Source of the DNA: Selenomonas sp. oral taxon 892 str. F0426
Lineage (GTDB): Bacteria; Bacillota; Negativicutes; Selenomonadales; Selenomonadaceae
DNA length: 34,110 nucleotides
Direction of reading: 5' to 3'
NCBI RefSeq assembly: GCF_000468035.1
Contig: NZ_KI260515.1
Coordinates: 1-34,110, forward strand
This document shows positions 16,236 to 23,544 of the stretch, piece by piece. The notes under the pieces were generated by a model. The model saw nothing but the letters and a program-made list of their open reading frames with translations, was not told the origin of the DNA and made no database searches. The position numbers were made by a program, and so were the translations under genes. Within the stretch, counting starts at the first letter, position 1; the number at the start of each line of letters is the position of its first letter.

Positions 16236-17093
16236 CTATTCGTTATGTGCCATATGTACGGGGAAAACGCCGAGCACCTTGAGCCAGATGCTCTTTTCGG
16301 CGACGGCATCTATAGATCCGCGTATGCTCTCTGCAGGACTGTGTGCATCGAGATCGAAAAAGAAAATATACGCGCCAAGTTCCGTCCGTGCAGGACGTGA
16401 CTCAATCCGCGTGAGGTTCACCGCGCGGCGTGCAAACTCACCGAGCACATCATAGAGCGCTCCTGCTCGCGATCCATCGATCTGACAGACGAGGAGAACT
16501 GTGTCAGGCTGCTGCACAGGAGCCGACACAGTCCCATCGCGCACAACCTCAAAGAAGCGCGTACAGTTTGATCCGCGATCCTCAATCTTTCCTGCAATCA
16601 GGGTGAGACCATTCAGTTCACCGGCATGGCGTGTACAGATTGCAGCCGCCCCCGCATCGAGAGGAGCCGCAGCAACAAGCTCTGCCGCACGTGCCGTACT
16701 CGTCGTCTTTATGATTTCGGCCTGCGGACAATGCCGTCGAAGAAAGTCCCGACACTGTGCAATGGGCTGCGCGTGCGAGTAGACAGAGCGGATCTCCACA
16801 TCCGCATGCTGTGCCATGAGATAGTTGTGCACAGGCCAGATGATCTCCCGCCGCACACGCAGCGTATCCGAATGGGCAAGGGCATCCATCGTCACGGTGA
16901 TCGCCCCCTCGAGCGAATTCTCGACTGGTACAAAGGCGGAGTCCACCGCCCCCGTCTCCACCGCATGCAGGCATTCGCCAATGTCACCGAAGCACACGAT
17001 CTCACGATCGAGCCGCTGCCACTCTATGAGGTAAAGCGCAGCCGCCTCACTGTGCGTCCCGGCGGGACCGAGCACGCCCATTTTTTCTCTCAC
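16236..17093 (-). CDS. pheA: Prephenate dehydratase with ACT domain
   Basis: A monofunctional prephenate dehydratase, 285 residues, converts prephenate to phenylpyruvate for phenylalanine synthesis. It has the N-terminal GPAGTHSEAAA (9-19), PVENSLEGA (56-64) and the catalytic TRF motif (178-180, in GSNCTRFFEV). A C-terminal ACT domain from about 197 carries the phenylalanine-binding IESRP motif, so feedback inhibition is expected. There is no chorismate mutase domain. I prefer the GTG at 17093, which is 7 nt after the GGGAGG site; the ATG two codons upstream is only 1 nt from it and the ATG four codons further in is 19 nt away. Confidence 0.94.
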   Translation of the reverse strand: MREKMGVLGPAGTHSEAAALYLIEWQRLDREIVCFGDIGECLHAVETGAVDSAFVPVENSLEGAITVTMDALAHSDTLRVRREIIWPVHNYLMAQHADVEIRSVYSHAQPIAQCRDFLRRHCPQAEIIKTTSTARAAELVAAAPLDAGAAAICTRHAGELNGLTLIAGKIEDRGSNCTRFFEVVRDGTVSAPVQQPDTVLLVCQIDGSRAGALYDVLGEFARRAVNLTRIESRPARTELGAYIFFFDLDAHSPAESIRGSIDAVAEKSIWLKVLGVFPVHMAHNE

Positions 17094-17107
17094 ACGCATT
17101 CCTCCCT

Positions 17108-17128
17108 ATAGGAATCTCCCATTCCTAT
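17108..17128 (-). promoter_or_regulatory. Inverted repeat in the pheA-aroF leader
   Basis: A perfect 8-bp inverted repeat, ATAGGAAT / ATTCCTAT with a 5-nt loop, lies between the promoter and the ribosome binding site of pheA. It could be an operator or an RNA hairpin that affects initiation. Confidence 0.5.
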
Positions 17129-17136
17129 GGTCATCT

Positions 17137-17165
17137 ACTATACTATATGCACGCGCCATTGACAA
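17137..17165 (-). promoter_or_regulatory. Promoter of pheA-aroF
   Basis: On the minus strand -35 TTGTCA (17165-17160), a 17-nt spacer and -10 TATAGT (17142-17137); each hexamer is one base from consensus. The predicted start of transcription leaves a leader of only about 35 nt, too short for a T-box or a classical attenuator. Confidence 0.75.
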
Positions 17166-17216
17166 GGGCAATGCGAAGCACTTTCATTTCAGACACATTC
17201 CCCTTGCCGCGTACCT

Positions 17217-17226
17217 GTGTTATAAT
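17217..17226 (+). promoter_or_regulatory. Extended -10 promoter of the HD-domain gene
   Basis: TGT followed by a perfect TATAAT (17221-17226), an extended -10 element, 31 nt before the start codon of the HD gene. The -35 region is poor. Confidence 0.55.
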
Positions 17227-17257
17227 GGAAAAAATTCCTAAGGAAAAAGGAGCCGTT

Positions 17258-17842
17258 ATGTCCCCAAAAGAATATCTCGCTATCGTCCACTGTATCGCCG
17301 GACTCAAGGAACGCACGCGTCACGCCTGGATGAAGTCAGGGCGCCAGGAGAGCGTCGCCGAACATAGCTGGCGGCTGGCCCTCATGGCATACTTCATGCA
17401 CGATGAGTTTCCGCGCGCCGATCTTTGGCGCGTCCTCCTCATGGCGCTGCTGCACGACATTGGTGAGGTCTTTACCGGCGACATACCGACCTTCGAAAAA
17501 ACAGCTGCCGACCGCACACGCGAGCATGCACTGCGCGATGAATGGATCGCGGGGCTCCCTGCCCCCTATCACGATGAGATACGCAGCCTCTTTGATGAAA
17601 TGGATGCATGCGAGACGCAGGAGGCAAAGCTCATCCGCGCACTCGATCGGATGGAGGCTGTCATCACACATAACGAGGGAGATCCTGCGACATGGCTGCC
17701 GCTCGAATACGACCTCCAGCGCTCCTATGGTCTGCAGGAGGCGGCTTTCTCCCCTGCACTCAGAACCCTGCGTACACAGATAAACATCGAGGTTGATGAT
17801 GTCATCTCATCGCTGAACCAAAAAAAGGAGACTACAATATGA
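17258..17842 (+). CDS. HD-domain hydrolase, YfbR/HDDC2-like (probable 5'-deoxynucleotidase)
   Basis: A 194-residue HD-superfamily phosphohydrolase. The metal ligands are visible as H36 (in VAEHSWRLAL), H66-D67 (in LLHDIGE) and a distal Asp in the ALDRMEAV segment (about residue 128), with D75 in GDIP. The arrangement VAEHSWR...LLHDIGEVFTGDIP matches the YfbR/HDDC2 group, whose studied members remove phosphate from deoxynucleoside monophosphates. The substrate here is inferred from the family. The ATG at 17258 has AAGGAG 5 nt upstream; upstream in-frame ATGs lack a site and one overlaps the promoter. Its last codons overlap the next gene by 4 nt (ATGA), so translation is coupled. Confidence 0.88.
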   Translation: MSPKEYLAIVHCIAGLKERTRHAWMKSGRQESVAEHSWRLALMAYFMHDEFPRADLWRVLLMALLHDIGEVFTGDIPTFEKTAADRTREHALRDEWIAGLPAPYHDEIRSLFDEMDACETQEAKLIRALDRMEAVITHNEGDPATWLPLEYDLQRSYGLQEAAFSPALRTLRTQINIEVDDVISSLNQKKETTI

Positions 17843-18615
17843 AAACGAACTACGGCAACTGGATTTCTACCCCGATGATGAAACTCCTCACCGCTATCGC
17901 AGCAGCATTCTACGTGCTCACCGTTCTCTACGCAGTCGTATTCGACCGCGTAACAGCGCCATTTTTCATCCTCGCCATCCTCGCCGGTCTTGCAACACTT
18001 GTCACCCTCTATATGTACTACTGCCGCACGGTCTTCTCCTTCGAGGGGGGCGGACTCATGCGCCGCATTCACAGCTATCTGCTCGATCAGCTCCCGTGGG
18101 ACGGGCGCGGCAAAGCACTCGATGTTGGCTGTGGCTCAGGTGCTCTCAGTATCGCTATGGCGAAGCGCTTCCCTCTCGCCAAGGTGCATGGCATCGACTA
18201 CTGGCCGCCCATGTGGAACTACGGACAGCAGCAGTGCGAGTCGAACGCCGCCGCTGAGGGCGTCGCAGAACGCTGTGTTTTTCAGCATGGAGATGCAGCA
18301 AAGCTCGACTTCCCCGACAATCATTTCGATGCAGTTGTCAGCAACTTTGTCTTTCATGAAGTGCGCACGCAGAAGGACAAATTTATGCTCGTTGAGGAGA
18401 CACTGCGTGTGGTGAAAAAGGGTGGTGCCTTCGCTCTGCATGACACCTATGGCAACAAGGACATGTACGGCAACATGGACGAGTTCCTCCTCTATCTAAG
18501 AGAGAAAGGGATCTCTGATATCTCCTACATCCCAAATACAGAGCGAAACATCCCCATGCCGCTCCTCCTTCGCTTCATGCTGCGCGGCGTTGGGATGCTC
18601 TATGGAACGAAATAA
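17839..18615 (+). CDS. Membrane-anchored class I SAM-dependent methyltransferase
   Basis: A 258-residue protein with two N-terminal membrane segments (about 15-36 and 40-62) followed by a cytoplasmic class I methyltransferase domain. Motif I is ALDVGCGSG (93-101), the acidic residue after strand 2 lies in GIDYW (118-122), and motif IV-like NHFDAVVSNFVFHEV and a post-motif VVKKGGAFALHD follow. Such domains methylate small molecules or lipids; the N-terminal anchor would favour a membrane-associated substrate, but this is a guess. It overlaps the HD gene by 4 nt, and the exported glucosaminidase gene starts 10 nt after its stop, so all three are probably one operon. Confidence 0.85.
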   Translation: MKTNYGNWISTPMMKLLTAIAAAFYVLTVLYAVVFDRVTAPFFILAILAGLATLVTLYMYYCRTVFSFEGGGLMRRIHSYLLDQLPWDGRGKALDVGCGSGALSIAMAKRFPLAKVHGIDYWPPMWNYGQQQCESNAAAEGVAERCVFQHGDAAKLDFPDNHFDAVVSNFVFHEVRTQKDKFMLVEETLRVVKKGGAFALHDTYGNKDMYGNMDEFLLYLREKGISDISYIPNTERNIPMPLLLRFMLRGVGMLYGTK

Positions 18616-18625
18616 CGAAAGGAAA

Positions 18626-19936
18626 ATGCCTGTGTTCATCAAGTCCATCCCCATCGCACTCGCGGCAGTCACACTTCTCTGTGCGCCTACATACGCAGGG
18701 ACAACAGAAGCACCTGCATCCATCCCGCGCCCCTCATTTCCTGCCACAATCCCGCAGGGCATGGCGGTCGACGCAGGACTTGTCTCCGCGTTGCATTTTA
18801 TATTGCCTGCACCGAACCCCAACATCCTAGCGATGCCCACAGCAGAGCCGACGGATGTCACGATTGCCGGCGAGGCGACAGCGACCGAGGAGCAGATGCT
18901 CACCTACCTCCTGCGCCGCAACCCGAAGCCGAAACTCACAGGCACACCCGAAGAACTCGTACACGCCTACTACGAAGAAGCGGAGCACGAGGGCGTGCGT
19001 CCCGATGTCGCTCTCGCACAGGCCTTCAAAGAGACAGGCTTCTTTGCCTACGGCGGCGATGTGGACTGGAAGCAAAACAATTTTTGTGGACTCGGTGCCA
19101 CGGGAAACGGCGCAAAGGGACTCTCCTTCCCCGACATACGCACGGGGGCGCGCGCGCATATCCAGCATCTCCTCGCCTATAGCCGCAAAGAGCGCCCGAC
19201 GAAGCCCATCGTCGACCCGCGCTATGAACTCATCCGCACGAATCGCCCCGATATCTACGGAAAGCTGACAAATTGGACTCAACTCAACGGTGTCTGGGCC
19301 GTCCCCGGCAAAAACTATGGACAGGAGATCCTCATCATTCGTGACACCGCACGCACGCCTGACGGTTCTGATGCTGCCCTGCGCGCCGCGAATGCCCACA
19401 TCATGCAGGCGGGCGACGCCGAGGGCTACATCTATCGCGGACTCGTCTACCTCCATCGCAATGCATACACCGAGGCGTTGAACGACTTCAAGGCCGCACA
19501 GAAAAGGAATACGAAGCGCACCGAACCCTACCTCGGCATTGCACTCGCCCACGCAGGCGCGGGGGACGTAAAGGAAGCACACCGCGCCTATGAGGCCTAC
19601 CTCAAAGTCGCGCCCAGCGACGCCGACGCCCTCTATAACTACGGACTCATACTCCTCGCCGAGAACAATCCCACAAAGGCAGCCAAAGTCCTTCAAGATG
19701 CCATCCGTCGATCCCCTAATAACGCGGACATCTACAGTCCCCTCGCCGTCGCCTTCATTCATACAAAGGACTATGCGGGCGCATGGAAAGCCCTCGCAGA
19801 TGGTTCTGCCATCGCCCCCGCAAACACCGACATTCTCGTCAACCAAATTCTCCTGCAGGCGTGTCTGAAGGAAGTCAGCGACAAGAAACACAAGAAAAAT
19901 AAGGAACAACTCAGCACGAAAAAAGAAACCAAATAG
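18626..19936 (+). CDS. Exported glucosaminidase-domain protein with TPR repeats
   Basis: A 436-residue secreted protein. A signal peptide (about 1-24, ending APTYA) is followed by a Pro-rich spacer. A glucosaminidase-type lysozyme domain (about 100-245) has the candidate catalytic Glu136 in ALAQAFKETGFF, then NNFCGLGATGNG and a WAVPGKNYGQEI segment. Three or four TPR repeats follow (about 265-400, e.g. AEGYIYRGLVYLHRNAYTEA and DALYNYGLILLAENN), ending in a Lys-rich tail. It probably cleaves peptidoglycan in the periplasm, with the TPR part recruiting a partner. The ATG at 18626 is close to its AAAGGA site; a GTG two codons later is better spaced, and an ATG at 18602 is also possible. Confidence 0.85.
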   Translation: MPVFIKSIPIALAAVTLLCAPTYAGTTEAPASIPRPSFPATIPQGMAVDAGLVSALHFILPAPNPNILAMPTAEPTDVTIAGEATATEEQMLTYLLRRNPKPKLTGTPEELVHAYYEEAEHEGVRPDVALAQAFKETGFFAYGGDVDWKQNNFCGLGATGNGAKGLSFPDIRTGARAHIQHLLAYSRKERPTKPIVDPRYELIRTNRPDIYGKLTNWTQLNGVWAVPGKNYGQEILIIRDTARTPDGSDAALRAANAHIMQAGDAEGYIYRGLVYLHRNAYTEALNDFKAAQKRNTKRTEPYLGIALAHAGAGDVKEAHRAYEAYLKVAPSDADALYNYGLILLAENNPTKAAKVLQDAIRRSPNNADIYSPLAVAFIHTKDYAGAWKALADGSAIAPANTDILVNQILLQACLKEVSDKKHKKNKEQLSTKKETK

Positions 19937-19964
19937 CGCTCCTATCTCGTTTTCTTCACAACAC

Positions 19965-20006
19965 AAAAAAGCCGCTGCGAGGCTCTTGCTCGGAGCGGCT
20001 TTTTTA
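19965..20006. terminator. Bidirectional intrinsic terminator
   Basis: Stem AAAAAAGCCGCTgCGAG pairs with CTCGgAGCGGCTTTTTT, with T-runs on both strands, between the convergent glucosaminidase gene and the 20019 gene. Confidence 0.9.
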
Positions 20007-20018
20007 TAAAGTCACATA

Positions 20019-20936
20019 TTACTCTTCAAGCTTTAGGAGGCCTGGCTGCTCGATGTTCCACTTATCCTTCTTCTGAGAGAATAATGCAGGCATATCAACG
20101 CTGAGCTTGTCATAGCTCTTACCCACCTCATAGCGTGCAGCAAATGTCTCTTTCATGCCGGCTTCTTCGTGCATTTTCTGATCGTACGGGAACATCGGAC
20201 TCGGTATGACAGCGTAATCCCCCGGCTGACCTGGGATATCATAGGCCCAGAATGTCGCCTCGTTGACATCCTCGACGGTCTCGAATTTCGGCATAGCCTT
20301 GCCGTTCTCGACGGCAGCATGATCCGAGCAGATGAGAAGGTGCAGACTATATTTGTCAATGATCGGCTGACAGAGCTCCGCCCCACGCTCTGGCGAAAAT
20401 GTCTCGCGCATGGCGTGATAATCATCGAGAAGATCCTGCCAGATAGGCTTGCTCTCGAGCAGTGCATCCAGATCGATATCCTCCTCCGGTTCCGGCTCCG
20501 GTTCGGGCTCCGGCTCCGGCACGGGCTCTGGTTCCGGTTCCGGCTCTGGCAGAGGTGCCGCTGCGGGGCGCGTCTTCAGCTCATCGATGTCCGCAGCAAA
20601 CTGCTTTGCCTGTTCCTCGAGCTCCTGAAGGCGCGCATCAAATCCCTGCACCTGATCTTTGAGTGCAGCAACCTGGATCGCCGTCTGACTATCCTTTGCA
20701 ACGGATGCCTGAATCTCCGCCGAAAGCCGCTCTGCTTCAGTGCGCAGCCAAGAGACATGTCCCTCGATCACATCGACTGTGCCGCCTGTCTGCCGCCATG
20801 CATAATGCGTCGCGACACCAGCGATTGCAACACTCGCCACTACGAGAACGAACGAGAGTATCGTCATCACGTCCGCCATCATGGGGTGAATGAAACCCAC
20901 AGACTCCGCGGCGACTGCCGCAGCCTCATTTCCCAT
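20019..20936 (-). CDS. Membrane-anchored coiled-coil protein of unknown function with Glu-Pro linker
   Basis: I do not recognise this 305-residue protein. One N-terminal membrane segment (about 22-45) is followed by a coiled coil (about 58-122, rich in Ala, Glu, Gln, Leu), then a rigid linker of alternating Glu-Pro dipeptides (about 128-152). The acidic C-terminal domain (about 155-305) contains LLDDYHAMRETFSPERGAEL, a CSDHAAVENG segment and several Pro/Tyr-rich stretches. The layout (anchor, coiled coil, long spacer, globular end) suggests the last domain is held away from the membrane. The ATG at 20936 is preceded by AAAGGGA at about 10 nt; a TTG one codon earlier is better spaced. It is a single gene, convergent with the glucosaminidase gene. 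Confidence 0.75.
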   Translation of the reverse strand: MGNEAAAVAAESVGFIHPMMADVMTILSFVLVVASVAIAGVATHYAWRQTGGTVDVIEGHVSWLRTEAERLSAEIQASVAKDSQTAIQVAALKDQVQGFDARLQELEEQAKQFAADIDELKTRPAAAPLPEPEPEPEPVPEPEPEPEPEPEEDIDLDALLESKPIWQDLLDDYHAMRETFSPERGAELCQPIIDKYSLHLLICSDHAAVENGKAMPKFETVEDVNEATFWAYDIPGQPGDYAVIPSPMFPYDQKMHEEAGMKETFAARYEVGKSYDKLSVDMPALFSQKKDKWNIEQPGLLKLEE

Positions 20937-21097
20937 CAATCATCATCCCTTTCCCTTTATCATGATCAAACGCACAAGGCGATTTTACGGCAAAAATATA
21001 CCTCTAATAAATTCTCTGCATCCTCCCAAAATTCCTGCTAAAATCCACACAGATAATTTTCAAGATGAGATTCCATTTTCCAGTAAACACGCAAGAC

Positions 21098-21132
21098 ATA
21101 AAAAAGAGCCGCCCCGCGCGAAACGACTCTTT
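21098..21132 (-). terminator. Intrinsic terminator of the flavodoxin operon
   Basis: On the minus strand AAAGAGTCG pairs with CGGCTCTTT (21132-21103, one mismatch), followed by a T-run. It is 25 nt after the flavodoxin stop. The remaining 20937-21097 holds no gene that I can see. Confidence 0.8.
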
Positions 21133-21157
21133 GATATGACTGTATCGCCAGGCAGGA

Positions 21158-21592
21158 TCAGAGTGCTCTAACGAGCTCTGCACCGAGATCCTTGCTGCCC
21201 TGAATGCCCTCTGCATCCGGCTCATTTTCGACGATGAACGTATTGACGAGCTTTGCACCAGCGGCTGTCGTGCGCTCGGACCAGGTCTCCATCCATGCGC
21301 CTGCTCCCCAGCCCCACGAGCCAAAGAGAACAACAGGCTTGCCGGAGAGCTTGCCGCTGTCGACAGCGCCTGCAAAGAACGGCTCATACGACCCCTCCTC
21401 GAGTTCCTCAGCGCCCATCGAGGGGCAGCCGAGTGCGAGACCGTCAAAGTTGTCAATCTGATCGACGGAGAAGCTGTCTACCTCGAAGAGTTCTGCCTCA
21501 GCTCCTGCGCCCTGTGCGCCCTCAGTGACAGCTCCTGCCATCTTCTCTGTGTTGCCCGTACCGGACCAGTACACAACTGCTACCTTTGCCAT
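21158..21592 (-). CDS. Flavodoxin
   Basis: A 144-residue short-chain flavodoxin, an FMN-containing electron carrier that can replace ferredoxin when iron is scarce. The FMN phosphate loop is SGTGNTE (10-16). The regions that flank the isoalloxazine ring are GCPSMGAEELEEGSYEPF (about 55-72) and FGSWGWGAGAWMETW (about 90-104), the tryptophan-rich loop typical of clostridial-type flavodoxins. The ATG at 21592 has GAGGAGG 7 nt upstream. It is 38 nt downstream of the DUF3793 gene and shares its promoter, which carries a Fur-like site, so induction under iron limitation is likely. Confidence 0.95.
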   Translation of the reverse strand: MAKVAVVYWSGTGNTEKMAGAVTEGAQGAGAEAELFEVDSFSVDQIDNFDGLALGCPSMGAEELEEGSYEPFFAGAVDSGKLSGKPVVLFGSWGWGAGAWMETWSERTTAAGAKLVNTFIVENEPDAEGIQGSKDLGAELVRAL

Positions 21593-21630
21593 GTAAAATC
21601 CTCCTCATAAGAAACGTGGGAGAGTTCTCC

Positions 21631-22197
21631 CTATACTGCCTGCACCAACTCGGCAAGAGGGCTTCCTGCCTCAAGCCGTGTACAGAACTCCTGTGTACAG
21701 ACCGAGTACTGCTCAAAGAGTGCCCGTGCCTCGGTCTCGTTCGTATAGACCTTCCAGTATCCACTGCAGACAAAGTCCTGCCCGCGCCGCGTGATGAAGC
21801 CTCGCACATCCTCAGGCGGATAGCCGAGAAAAAGGCCCACCTCCGGAGGAAGTGTCTTACGCACACGCATCCTAAGGCGCAGGAACTCGAGCCGCTCCTC
21901 CATGCTGTCGGTAATGCGATACCCCGCCTCGCACAAAAGATCCTGTGCTGCGGGCACCGCAAGAGCACGCGCTACAAGTTCTGCCCGATAAAATAGAATG
22001 AGGACGTACTCCTCCCCCTCAGCTACGCGGAACGTCGAGATTCCTTTGCAGGAAAAACACGGCTCATAGGACGCGAGCAGTGCATCAAAATCCTGAAAGC
22101 GACTCTTTTGGAAGGATAGAAGACTTCCTGCCGTCAGACCCGCAAGCATGGGTGCAGCGTGATAACCGAGCAAATGCTCGAAATCTGGACAACGCAT
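21631..22197 (-). CDS. DUF3793 family protein
   Basis: A 188-residue protein that fits the DUF3793 family, whose function is unknown and which often sits next to flavodoxin in Firmicutes. Recognisable parts are the N-terminal H-L-AP-L-G segment (residues 8-30), the CFSCKG motif (about 47-52), the VLILFYR segment, and the family hallmark PPEVGLFLGYPPEDVRGFI followed by GYWKVYTN. It has no membrane segment or signal peptide. The ATG at 22197 has AGGGAGA upstream. It is the first gene of a two-gene operon with flavodoxin, so a role in iron-limited redox metabolism is a fair inference, but no activity is established. Confidence 0.85.
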   Translation of the reverse strand: MRCPDFEHLLGYHAAPMLAGLTAGSLLSFQKSRFQDFDALLASYEPCFSCKGISTFRVAEGEEYVLILFYRAELVARALAVPAAQDLLCEAGYRITDSMEERLEFLRLRMRVRKTLPPEVGLFLGYPPEDVRGFITRRGQDFVCSGYWKVYTNETEARALFEQYSVCTQEFCTRLEAGSPLAELVQAV

Positions 22198-22259
22198 CGT
22201 AATATCTCCCTCTGCCTCAAGGCGCAGTAAAACGCCCCCGAAAATTCGTCTGGTAATTC

Positions 22260-22288
22260 ATTATACAGCAAACGATTCTCATTAGCAA
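22260..22288 (-). promoter_or_regulatory. Promoter of DUF3793-flavodoxin with overlapping Fur-like site
   Basis: On the minus strand -35 TTGCTA (22288-22283), a 17-nt spacer and a perfect -10 TATAAT (22265-22260). The segment TTGCTAATGAGAATCGTTT (22288-22270) covers the -35 and most of the spacer and resembles the Fur box core TGATAATGAGAATCA with two mismatches. Such a position would let iron-loaded Fur block RNA polymerase. Confidence 0.72.
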
Positions 22289-22427
22289 TAGATTTTCTCA
22301 CAGAGGAGAGTATTATGCTATGGTCTGCTCCTATTATAGCGGAGATTTCCATCAGTGACAACAGAATCTTTTCTATTTCTCATAGGAAGAATTACGTGCG
22401 GGCCCTGCCCACCTGTGCTTGAAAACA

Positions 22428-22462
22428 TTGACAAAGCGCCTCGTCTGTGCTACGTTTGTCAA
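22428..22462 (+). promoter_or_regulatory. Possible promoter/operator of metNIQ
   Basis: TTGACAAA (22428-22435) and TTTGTCAA (22455-22462) form a perfect 8-bp inverted repeat with a 19-nt spacer. TTGACA could be a -35, but the -10 at the right distance (TACGTT) is poor. No S-box, T-box or other known methionine riboswitch is recognisable in 22362-22491. Confidence 0.35.
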
Positions 22463-22491
22463 GGTATATTACAGCCAAAGGAAGCCAGTCT

Positions 22492-23544
22492 ATGATACAT
22501 CTGAAAAATATTATTAAAACATATGATGGAGACATCCATGCTCTGCGCGACATTGATCTCTCCATCGAGCGAGGCAGCATCTACGGCATTATCGGGCTCT
22601 CGGGAGCGGGCAAGTCTACGCTCATTCGCTGCATCAATATGCTTGAGTGTCCGACGAGCGGTGAGGTACTCATTGACGGACGCGACCTGATGAAGATGAG
22701 TGAGCACGAGCTGCGAGAGGAACGCCGCCATATCGGCATGATTTTCCAGCATTTCAATCTGCTCTCCTCTGCAACGGTCTATGATAATGTCGCCTTTCCG
22801 CTGAAACTCGCGGGGAAATCTGCGGGCGAAATCAAACCAAAAGTGACGGAGCTGCTCACACTCGTTGGCCTCGCAGACAAGGCGGAGGCCTATCCGAGTC
22901 AGCTCTCCGGCGGGCAAAAACAGCGCGTCGGCATCGCGCGGGCTCTCGCAAATGATCCAAAGGTGCTCCTCTGTGACGAAGCAACATCCGCGCTCGATCC
23001 GCAGACGACGAAGTCCATCCTTGCTCTCATCCGCGATATCAACCGCCGCATGGGTCTGACCGTCGTCGTCATCACCCACGAGATGCAGGTCATCAAGGAC
23101 ATTTGTGATCGAGTCGCAGTCCTCAACGGCGGTGTCATCGCCGAAGAAGGTGATGTGGTGGATGTCTTCACCGCGCCGTGCGAGCCGATCACAAAAGAGT
23201 TCATCAGCGTACTGCTCTCAAATGAGCTGCCGACGGCATTTCGCGGCAACCCGATCGAGGATCATCCGAGCCGCGACAGTTACATGCTGCTGCGCCTCAC
23301 CTTCCTCGGCGAGCGAGCGGACGATCCTGTCCTCGCAGATATGATCCGTCTCTTCCCAGACATCGAGGTCACAATGCTCTTTGGAACTCTCGACCAGATC
23401 AAGGAGATGCCGTTTGGCCGCATGATCATTGGGATACGCGGTGAACGTGCTGTGATCGAATCGGCCATCTCGTATCTCTCTGCGCAGCATTTGAAACAGG
23501 AGGTGATCGGCTATGTCCGCCGAAATGATGCCGCTCCTCTCTAA
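22492..23544 (+). CDS. metN: Methionine ABC transporter ATP-binding protein
   Basis: MetN, 350 residues, the ATPase of the methionine uptake transporter on the cytoplasmic face of the inner membrane. It has Walker A GLSGAGKS (35-42), the Q-loop FQHFNLL, signature LSGGQKQRVGIARAL (about 138-152), Walker B VLLCDEAT and the switch histidine in VVITHEM. A C-terminal NIL domain (about 265-345) is the regulatory site where methionine binds and inhibits transport. The ATG at 22492 has AAAGGAAG upstream; an in-frame start 45 nt earlier lies in the promoter region. It overlaps metI by 32 nt. Confidence 0.95.
   Translation: MIHLKNIIKTYDGDIHALRDIDLSIERGSIYGIIGLSGAGKSTLIRCINMLECPTSGEVLIDGRDLMKMSEHELREERRHIGMIFQHFNLLSSATVYDNVAFPLKLAGKSAGEIKPKVTELLTLVGLADKAEAYPSQLSGGQKQRVGIARALANDPKVLLCDEATSALDPQTTKSILALIRDINRRMGLTVVVITHEMQVIKDICDRVAVLNGGVIAEEGDVVDVFTAPCEPITKEFISVLLSNELPTAFRGNPIEDHPSRDSYMLLRLTFLGERADDPVLADMIRLFPDIEVTMLFGTLDQIKEMPFGRMIIGIRGERAVIESAISYLSAQHLKQEVIGYVRRNDAAPL

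Noticed and set aside
18827-19966. Minus-strand frame of 379 codons opposite the glucosaminidase gene
   Set aside because: The plus-strand protein has a signal peptide, a glucosaminidase motif and TPR repeats; the antisense frame has no recognisable feature.
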